A stretch of DNA of 64,000 nucleotides from Sipunculus nudus (lineage: Eukaryota; Annelida; Sipuncula; Golfingiida; Sipunculidae): NCBI GenBank assembly GCA_026874595.1, contig CM049309.1, positions 69,052,926 through 69,116,925 on the forward strand. The letters are read 5' to 3'. Position 1 is the first letter of the stretch; every line of letters begins with the position of its first letter. Positions 47,175-58,400 of this stretch are shown here, piece by piece. The notes beneath the pieces were generated by a model, which ran no database searches, had not been told where the DNA came from, and saw only the letters and a program-made list of their open reading frames with translations. The translations under genes and the position numbers were made by a program.

Positions 47175-50100
47175 AAATCTAAGACAAATAAGGTGTATAT
47201 ACATATTTAATACTCAATATATTTGTCAACACTAGAGTCAAGGTTAACGATTATCCGAACAAATTACTTGAATGGCGACGCCTGTGATGGTGTTTGAGAA
47301 GGATCCGTCAGGAAGTGTTGTTGGGTGCCGGTGACGTCAATTCCGGTACGAGTCAAGGTCACGACTGGAAATCCCATCTGTTTTATCCATGTCTCCATAA
47401 TTTTCTTTACATCGATTGTCTTGCCATCCGAAGCCGCTTGCTATAATTGAAGTTCAATTAAATTAAAAAAAAGCATTCTTTACGTTTCCTTAATAAAAAA
47501 GGTTCAAGATATATAAAAATTTCAATTCAAAATGTAAAGTCATCTTAACAGACAAATGAAGTTAAAATGGGTATTAAAACTACACTTTTGGATCATTATA
47601 ACAAAGAAGGTAAATCTGCGCAACAAGAGATAGTGCTTATTTCCCGTAAACATACCACATGCACGGAATCAAGTCTTTCACGGTAGGTTTCGCACAAAGT
47701 TTAAAACACTTATATTAGTATAGGTAATAATGTCAAGCTCTAATGGCTAATGCTCCTATGTTCCAAAACAGGAGGACCGAGAATGCTGTATACGTGTGTA
47801 AAATTCCACTTCTTAGGCAGGGGTTATACATTGTAGTCGTTCTAGAACTCCTTCCTTTTAACCGTTTCTACGCCAGGGCTGGCCCAGTGCAAAGATTTTG
47901 TAATCATATCGATGAGAGCGTGGTATCTCATTGTGCATCAAATTAACGAGAGTTGCCACGCTCTCATTGGTCTGATAACAATACTTCTCCCTGTGCAAAC
48001 CCTGGTGGTGAAACCCGGAGAACCTTGCTATACAAAGCAGCGTTTAAAGGAGATGAAGAACAACTGCAGTGTATAACTGGTGCCTGAGGAGGGTAGTACG
48101 AAATGGACAATGATGTTGTAACACGTAGTAATCAATACTCATCATACCTCCGTCAATGTTTCCCATAATCTTTCATGATGGGCTGCTCCATATGCGTATC
48201 TGCGTAAGTATTTCTAAAAATGAAAAATTTCATATTATTTTTTAAACGTCTCGAAAGAATATGTCTTCACGGCATTTCAGGGTTGCAGTTATTAGCAAGA
48301 ATCCTTATTCTATCATAGTTTTCCAAAGCTATAAATGAGACGCTCTAAAACCCTATACTGTTATGAAAATCCCACTTTTAATGGATAGCAGCTACAATCT
48401 ACCTACTTAGTCTCAAACTTGAACGAAACAGCGTTTGTCAGATAATATTTTATACAATGCGAGATCAAAATATTTTGAAGAACGAAAGCAATGCCATAGC
48501 TTTCATTTGTGTTTCCCTCGTCAGGATATATTAAAACATATTAACACATAGTCATAAGAATCAGTCAAGCTAACATAGATTAATATTGCAACTCAAAATA
48601 CAACAGTAAAAGACGGTAATTCTCCTACAGACAACCCATGCCGGAAGGTGTTTTCCCCCAAGAAGTAGTGCATCATTCGGATCACAGACGCCCCTTTGGC
48701 GTAGGAGATGGCGTCAAACAGCTGGTTGATCTCATCGGGATAAGACGCGTCCTGGTATATTGGGTGTGACGTGCCCAGCGCATCCATCTTAAAAACCCTC
48801 TGTACGTCAAGAGTCAGGATCTGTTCCATCTGTCACGTGATTGATCAGAACGAGGCTTTTAACAGGAGCTATTTTAGAAATGTACCAGATTATCTGCTAT
48901 AACACGAACTGTGAGATTCGATGTACTTGGTAAAACAAGGATATTTATTGGGATTAAAACGAATCTCGAATGCTATTGAACTGTGTATTAAAGAATTTGT
49001 AATTATCAATACAAATTAACTGTGCGTTAAAGAATTTATAATTTATATTATTCATCAACAGACAACAGTAAACATAGGCAGATATATCTGTAGAAAAAAG
49101 AATATATGCGCTAAGTTCTTCATTTCTTCATGAGGTATCCGTTCAGCTTATCAACTGTGAGGTATTTGTAAAAGCAGGCCATGCACTTTAGAGTTTGATT
49201 TACCATGTCCCAGCTTGGCTCCACATAATCAACGCCAATATACTCAACATAGGAAGCGAACCCTTCATTTAGCCAGATATCGTCCCACCAAGATGGCGTC
49301 ACCAGATTACCGAACCACTGAAAAGGTACGATATTTATCATTTTAAATGATATCGATAATGTTCAGTGAGATATTAACCCACAGAAAGTGGATTCTTAGT
49401 ATTAATTCTAAATGTATATGTTGATTAAATATTTGATAATACAATATGTTGTCTTTTTTATATTAACAAAAACATATGGTAATATAGATTCCATACCTCC
49501 ATACTTCTATAATCCCTGATACTATACTTCAAGTGACATTTTATTATATAAAAATGTATTCAACCCTGTGACGCAATTGTTTTGATAAAACTTGTACAGG
49601 AAGAAAGAACAGTGTAACCATGCATAAAACAGCAGCGGATAATGTAGAGTGAAACCTGTGTAATAACACCATCCGTTTGACAGGCCACAAGTGGTCTTTT
49701 TTCACAGGTGTTCTTATCGGACAGATCAGTTATATCCAATGTGTATTCCGTTCACTCAAGGGTGTTCATATTTGACAGGTGGCTTATAAACAGGTGGTCT
49801 TTCAAACAGGTTCCACTGTATATAATAATGCAAGGGAGAGAACTTCGAACACAAAGAGCCAAGTTGAGGACTCAGGTAATGTAATCGAGTAATAATATTG
49901 ACGTACGTAGTGAAAAGAGCATTATATCATATATATTTGGGATACGTCAGGAAAATAATGGTATTGATTGCGTCCATGTGAACTACCTATATTTGAAACA
50001 CAACGTGATTTTTTTTACTTATAGGTATCCTTTCCAAATTGTAATATAATGTTTGAGAGGCAATTATGCTATTTTGAACAGCCCACCTGCAGTGTGCAGA

Positions 50101-52433
50101 CTCGGGCTCATTAGAGTACGACTCTTCTGTTTAGGGATTGTTGGAGTCAAAATCTGACCCCCACAATGCACCAGTGTCTCTAAATACAGCAGCGGCGTAT
50201 GTATAAATGTAGTGAAGAGGTCAATGTAGTCCGTTCAAGTGTTTTGAATAAGAATTGTTTCAAGGCAAATTAAACAACAATGAATGTTAATGTGGAAGAG
50301 ACTTTATGGAATCAGTAATTTTTTGTTGTTGGCATGCGCATATGATATGTGAACAGAAGATGTTTCCTTGAAATGTAACAAATTTGGATTTTAAGGTGTG
50401 ACAGTTGAGACATGGTATATGGTTTCAGGTGTTTAGGGAAATACTAATGTCGTTTCAGTGTAGTTATAATGACCTGATGGGCCAGCTCGTGTGATACCAC
50501 TGTGGCTACGCGCTGCTTGTCAGAGCCAGACGACACGGCTGGATCATACAACAGCGCCGTCTCGCGGTAAGTGATTAAACCCCAGTTCTCCATGGCGCCA
50601 GCAGCGAAGTCCGGCAAAGCAATCATATCTGATAAAGAACATGTTTTAAATGAAATCGATAATGAGTTATGTGGCCGTCTTTTTCTCACAAATCACGATT
50701 TCCATTCAGAAATCAGAAAAAAATAGCCCAATGCCCCGAGCCCTCACACCTGAATAAATCTTTCAAAAACAACTAATCTAAAATTAAGCCAATGGGTATT
50801 TATATTCACATTTGAAAGTGGAATTCAATACCTACTTGCAAATATCATGTAACAGGATCCGTTTCGAACTATCGGTAAACAAAAGATATATTTTTATCGG
50901 ATTTGTAAAGGGAAGCACACCATTGATACGTTTAATTTCTCTGTAGAAAGGGGATATTTTTTCAGGAATAGTCAACAGCCATCTGCTGACACCGTCTGTT
51001 GAATGAGGATTAAGGTACCCGTATTCTTATTATTCGGTTTTCTGGATTTCAGTATTTATGGATATTGCTAGCCATCGTTATTCAAAAAGTCACACAACCT
51101 GTCGTGAAGACATTTGAGCCAATCACTAAGGTTCAATCCAGATTTATCCGGACCGCTTACAGGGCCCTGGCGGGGTTCGAACCAGAGGCCTAATTCCGGG
51201 GCGGACACAGGACCTTAGAACAGGGAGAGCTCAGCACCCCGGCTCAGGTAAACAAGTGTTAACAGGAGAGGAAGCAGACACGCTCGCATGTTGAAGTGTA
51301 TTGGTGAAAACAGCACTAGATTCGAATCCAGCATTACCTTTTGGTATAAAGCGTACGTGCTCTTCCTACCCGTTCATTATATGCACCTGAAGACCATTTT
51401 AGTGTCATCCCAGGTACGACAGACTGTGCTATTATACAACGAAGACTGTCTTATAAACATTTTATTTTTATTACACCTGTGTCAAGTGAACATATTGTTG
51501 CCCAGGTCATCAGAATAACATACCTAAAGATGATTTGTAAATTAATAAGCAGCAGATGAGACATATGTTTATTTCAAGCCCTACTTACCACATTTTGTAT
51601 TTATAAAATCAAATTATGTTTGTTGATGCTCTGAACATTTAGTATGTATAATGTCTGACTCTATGAAACTGCTCTCTGCCTTGATACACAGTCAAAGTTG
51701 AGGTGGCGCTACGACAACCCCTCCGCATATTAATTTGAAATATCTCTGGATTTATGATAAATAAGAAAAATGCCCCCCCCCCCCCTCCCCCCAAGGACAC
51801 ATTTTGCATCATTCCCTTCAGTTCAAGACCAAAGACGTGCATATCTGAGGCGTGACCACAGAGGAGTTCCGTGACAAATGTCTAGTGCAACCAACGTCAA
51901 TTATAATATAGATGTAAGTTTTATTGGTCGTAAAATGAATTTGCTGAAATGAAACTAGATGGAATATTTTAAGTCAGGTTACCTTGCTTAGGAAGAGGAT
52001 AGGGAATGTCGAAATATTCCTCGAATCGTTCCAGGATCGGGACCGCTACAGATAGAGCATAGTCCACCTGATCTATCGCTTCCCGCCTGGCCCACACTCG
52101 CACCTGCAATAAATTCATATCGTTATGTCGTCTTTTCAACCTAGAAAGTTAAAATATGTTTTTTTTTTTTGGTTTCTTTTGGGAAAATACGTATCTCTTA
52201 AATGAGCGTTAAAAAAAGAAACCAAGAGTGTATACATTTGCTTAAGAGGACGTGACGATTCCAAGTGAAGCGCCATCCATTGGTAATTTAAAAATATCAC
52301 AGTTGCATTCATTACGGTAATATAGGCCTACTGGACCGCAAAACTGTGTTTGATAAAGTGACTTTTCTAATCATCACTGCCGGGAAAATTGTAAGACAAA
52401 ATAGCGCATGGTAATATATAATAGAAAATTAAA

Positions 52434-52496
<63 letters not shown>

Positions 52497-55400
52497 TATA
52501 TATCAATACTTCGAAATATATTTTTAAATGAACACATAAAATTACTAGTACAAGAGTACTTTACCACAATCCTGATAAACCACAGCTTATAGTGTGTAGT
52601 TTTAGGAGTGTTTACATACTGAACAGAACACATCTGGTTAATTAAGCATCGAGTCAAGCTGGGTATTAGCTTCTCATTTTAATCTCACTCTCATAGAAAT
52701 AATCGAGGTGAAACCAGATTGTTCTATATAGGATGGAAAGGTTTATATTAATGCGACATATACGAAGGGTATCATGTATCAACTTTATCAAAGGCTTACA
52801 CAAACAAACAGATCCAAAACATATCACATTCATGGATGGCTTACCTTTGTAATTATGACTCAGCAGATTTCCCGGAAGTCGAACGTAATGATTGGCTAGA
52901 GCTCTAGCTTGTAATGATTAGGAAGAGAACTAATTCGTAATGAATCGGTCTAGACGTGACGGCGGTCGGCATCATTTAGGTGTGATATTACATATTACTA
53001 TATGCTCTAATCTCTCATGTACCCAGAGTTTTTTGTCGGATAGAAGCTTTTCTTTGAATTAGATAGATGAGAAAGCTTTTCCTAATGATATATAAGAATA
53101 ATAACACACATACTTTTTTTTTGTCGGTGTTTATTACACACAACGATACGATCACCACCGCAGATGAGAAACCCACGCAGCGTTGTGTACACGATATCAC
53201 GTTAATATACCCGGCTTTTCTGTGACCCGTTAGCGTTATCTTAAGAAATATACAATATATTCTTAACTTTTACGTCTGGGTTAAGACCCATGGGAAAAGC
53301 AGCGTATGATAACGTGTACAGATTGCACTATATGTCGCCATTACTTTCTGCATTTCCATCATATCACAAACGTATCGCAGACCTAGAGGTACATGTAGAC
53401 CCGGCTGAACGCATGGATATTTCGCTTTCATGGTTTAATTGATTTAAATAAGAATCATTCTCTGTGGATGCACATACCTGAGTTCCATTTTTGGTAAAGT
53501 TCTGTTTGTACTCCAAGTCACTGATGACAAAGGCTAGAAGGTAGGTAGACATACTGACGGAATCCTGGAAGGTGTCGGCCACCCAGTCATCAGTCCTGTG
53601 AAATAACGGAAACAATTTAATCTTTCTATCACGATGTGTACCCTCCATATCCATACACCTGTGTATGCACCATTTTACGAATATATTAATTCCAGCTAAT
53701 CACCTACGTTTTCTCTAGAATCGATGTGATTTCTGGCTTACTCTGCTTTAATAACAATGAAGTCTACGTAATTTCTGTTGGAAAGAGTTCTTTTTCCGCC
53801 TCTGTGATGGAAGGATGTTGCTACACGGCGTTAATAAACAGCAGTGTTTACAAATGGTAGAAAGCATGTGACCTAAGGTGAATGGTTGCATATACACGAG
53901 AGTTGAACGGTCACTAATTGCTAAACGCCCTTTGCAAAACTCAGGTTCGTCTGACTTACCGCCAGATCCCCCACATGTTATAAACACAAGTATATAAACA
54001 AACAGCCTGTGTGCGATGTGGTCGACGTTTCCTGATCTATTTTTTTTATAAAAGGTCCAAGGCATTATCTTTATTTAATTATCTTTAGATATTGGAATAG
54101 GTCCCTTTAAAAGGGAAATTATTGTAGTCTAAAACGTATGACATAAAAAATAGACAAACGACACATTTTAGATGGCATATATCCTATGATTCTGGATCCC
54201 GAATATTGAATGCAGATTTACTTTAAACTGATTGCTTTTGTATACGTAGTTATATCACAGGCTAATACTATAGCGAGTCCGTTTCAGGTTTCATATACAG
54301 TATGTATACATTTTTCCTTTTCACTTAAATGCAGAACATTCCTTGTGAAACAATAATGTATTTACTTTAATCTATAAGCATCTATTGCTGAGCAGGTATC
54401 GGAACTTAATATTTAGTTATAGGCAACTGTGTTGCTCATGCTATAGCAATGCTTTAGAGGTTAAAAGTCAAAATTTGAAATGTATCCTACCTGTTTACAG
54501 ATTGGGCCACGGGCATGTTAGATATTGCCGTTAGATGGCGCTTTCTCACAAGCGTCACCCGGAATGGTGCCTTCACCGCTGGCTCGTCGAAACATGGAAA
54601 TGCCTTCCTAGCGTCCGTCGGCGCGAAAAACGTCGCCGCCATCCAACTACAGTGCACAGGTGGTCACGTGACTAAAATAATGTCCTAATGGTCGACATAA
54701 TCATTTATCTCATAATCGTCATATACCTCAGAAGAAATGATTCTAATAAATTACTCACAAATGTCGATATCCCAGTGATATTTGACTATATATATTTTCA
54801 GATCATGTATCTAATGGAAGGAGTTTAAAGTGTCGCTGTGGATTGGTACCCTTACCCAGTTTTCCCCAGAAAATTAAAACGCCATTCTGTATCCCGAGGA
54901 TTATATAAACTTGTAAGAAAATTGTCCACATGCTTACAAATGATTAGAAAAGGAAACCCTAAATATCTAGAAAAATGGCTACACAACCCTTCATAAATGT
55001 TAATCGAAAAAAGAAAACAAGACGTACACTGTTTCGTTTCCTCGCATGTAGGAACTCCTGTAGAAGCCAGTCATGTCGTCCTGTAGAGGACCGGAAAATG
55101 TCAGACGCAACGTGTAATTCTTCCCAGAGTTCAATGGACCAGACAAGTGTATCCTGAGGAACTCCCGAACATCATCTGTTTGAATGCTGGCGACATCTGG
55201 ATGGGCGCTGCTATCCGTACTCGTCAGCGATGAACTCAGGATAGTTAGGGTTTCTGCGTGTAGTGTGATGATGTCAGTGTCTTCGTCACAGCGTAGTAAG
55301 ATCTGTACGGAACCATTAAAGATGTAATGGTCCGGCTCAGGACCGTACATGAACGGCTGCAGTTCTAAATCGTAGTGGAGAGGGTACACTTTGAGAGGAA

Positions 55401-58400
55401 GGCGCACATCTGGGGGACGTTGCGTTGTGGCTGGGACAATTTCGGTTGTCGTAGGCGCTGACATAAGATCTGTTGTTTCCTTGTTTCCAGAACAATGCGG
55501 GGCAGATAGACCTGTTGATAAACGTGTAAAGTATATCCATATATAGTAAATTAGAAGCAAGAATAAATCTGTCAAGAAAATATTATCATTTATACTAAAA
55601 ACAAACTGAACTCTAAATATTAATTTGATACGATATTATTTTAAAACTAAAACAAAACTAGAAATCTGCATCATAAGGAATGCAAACCTCCGCCATTTGG
55701 GGGTCCCCTATTGTGGAATGTTCCCAAAACCGTGTTTGCATTCCATTTTTAGACCCATATTCCCAGGTTCATTTGTTCATAAATGACTGTACTTTTGTGA
55801 ATATCCCTTGATGACTTTCCTGAATCCGGATCATGTGCTGGATCCACACCAAAACCCAACCTTTTTTAATTAGCCCAATACCCAGAAAATTTCATGAGAT
55901 TCCTTGAGATTGCGTGATTTATGTTGTGAACATACACACAAACAGGTACACAAACACGTACACAAACACACACACACGAACGGGGACGAACGCATACCCT
56001 CCTGGCGGAGGCAACTACAGATTTTATGGCCCACCTTTTGTATAAAACCATTTGCGCATAAATGCGTATATATTATCATGAATGATGGTTTGTTTTCCCA
56101 AATGTGCGTATATGTGGGTGGAAGGCTGCTTCAAAACAATGTGTGGGTATATGTGTAAACTATATTTAAACAGAGGTTTCCAGTGGCATAGCTAGGTCAC
56201 AGATCGAATAGGCATCCCTTAACATATGACGATTCATTGATGTCACACAACTGCCAGGGAATCTATCAGCTCAAGCAGACGCTATGATCTTGAGGTAATT
56301 TTCACGCATATACGCGCACATGGATATAAAGTTTTATAGTTTTATTAACTTCTTATAAGTGTTGCGTTAATCCCCGTTTATCTGTGTGTGTGTGTTTGTG
56401 TGTGTGGTGGTTTCTATGTTTGGTGACAATATAACTGACGCAGTCAGGAACGGAATCTCATGAATATTTCAGGGCATTTCGGGAATGGGCAAATAAAGTA
56501 TCGATTAGATTTTGGTGTAGATCCGACGCATGATCCGGTTTGAGGAACGTCACCAAGGAATATTCACAAATGTACAGTCTCTTATGCACGAATGAACCTG
56601 GGAATATAGAGTGAATAAGTGATTGAATACACGGATCGGGGAGCATCCTATAATAGGGAGGCCCACATGGCAGAGGCTTGCATTCTTTAGAATGCAGATT
56701 TCTAGTTCATGTGTCATGACTTTACCGTAAACGTTCCAGTTTGCACACTTGTAAAATGTCCTATGCTCGATCTCTAGATGTAAAGACACTTCAAATACTT
56801 TGTTTGTCTCAAACTTTGACTCTCTTTGCTAATAAACAAGGCCACTTTTACGATTTAATGGTTGCTCAAAGATCACAGGTCCGATAACAAGACAGACAGA
56901 GAGAGCAAAGTTTATGACCGTGTTCCGTAGCTAAAGTATTGGGAAACAGCTTTACTTGTAGATTATAATATGGCTGTCTGGTTGATATCAAGTACAATGG
57001 AACCTGTCCGAAAGACCAACTGTCTATTAAGACCACCTGTCTAATAAGGCGATCCGTCTATTAAGACCATCCCTGACTGAACCAAAAGTATTCATATTGG
57101 TTATGACTGATTTGTCTTATAAGTCCACCTGCGAATTAAGACCACTTTCGGTCACTCTCATGCACAGGTGGTCTTACTAGACGAGTTTCACTGTAACAAC
57201 AACCCTCGGGTATTAAATATTGACCCATAATGTCTGGACATCGTGTTTTTGCGCAGTAAGGCGTACCGTTTACCATAGACATACTGTGGTTAGCTTTATA
57301 TTTCCGAGGTTATATTCTCGCGATTTTACTTTTCAAATATTTCGCGGGTTTCCATTTTCGCGATTTTACCATAGAGTAACCTGCCCAAAGTATATCCATT
57401 ATTATAGTAATTATACAATATCCGCGCAAAACGTAAATACTAAGTTAAGGATTTAAAGGATCACCAAACGTAAGGAAATTCTTGTTCATTGTTGAACAAG
57501 AGCTCTGATATTATTTATGATATCAAACTTTTGACTTGGAACCTGAATAATCTTTCGACTTCAATGAGGTAACGTGTAGACATCTGCTCACCTGTAGATG
57601 AGTTCTGCTATTCACGTAGGTTTTATTTTCGCGATAATAATTGAAACACAACAACAGTATTCATGCACACAAAAATTAGTAATATTAGATGTAGTATCAC
57701 GTTAACATATAGGAAGGATCATTGTACAATGTTCAGCATTAGATGCAAAAGGTTTCTGAACAATTCACGGGACGAGATCGGGCGTATTGACCAGAGTTGA
57801 AGTTAAGTAGGTTTGGCGTCATGACAATGCCACAGTCTGTTAGACAAAGTTCAAGAGAGGTTTATGCCTTGATTAATAACTATTGATGTCTGTTTCTCTC
57901 ATATGTTAATATGCTTGTGAAATAAAACAGCTCACATACGTGTCATGCTGGAAAACAATCGTACCAGTGAAATTGTCCTTTTTTATTTAAACCAATATGC
58001 ATGTGCAGGAATGTTTCAACATATTTTCTAATAGATTAAATAAATATGACTTTTTAAAGCCAGTTAACTGCTGTTATTAACATTAACGGTGAAATTTACA
58101 AAAAAAAGTAATTTTGCTTAATAACTTACAGATATTTCTGGCAACTGATAACTCCTCGCAACGTCGCCATGTTTCTTCCCATGATGGCGTAGGTGTTGGT
58201 TCCGGTTCCGGAAACTTGCAGTCGCACACAATGGTCGACTTACCAGAGGCGGAGAAAAAGCAGACCACGCCCACTCCGGCTGCTATGGCACCCGCCAGCA
58301 AAACCATAAGGAAGGCCATCGGTAAACTAACATGGCAGCCTCCATCGGTGTTCTTCATGGCTAAACTGATATCCGAAGGTGCCGCGTCACCTTTGGAAGA

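Noticed and set aside
51150-51250. tRNA-like GGGGTTCGAACC patch (minus sense)
   Set aside because: B-box-like only; no convincing A box or cloverleaf spacing could be fixed by eye.
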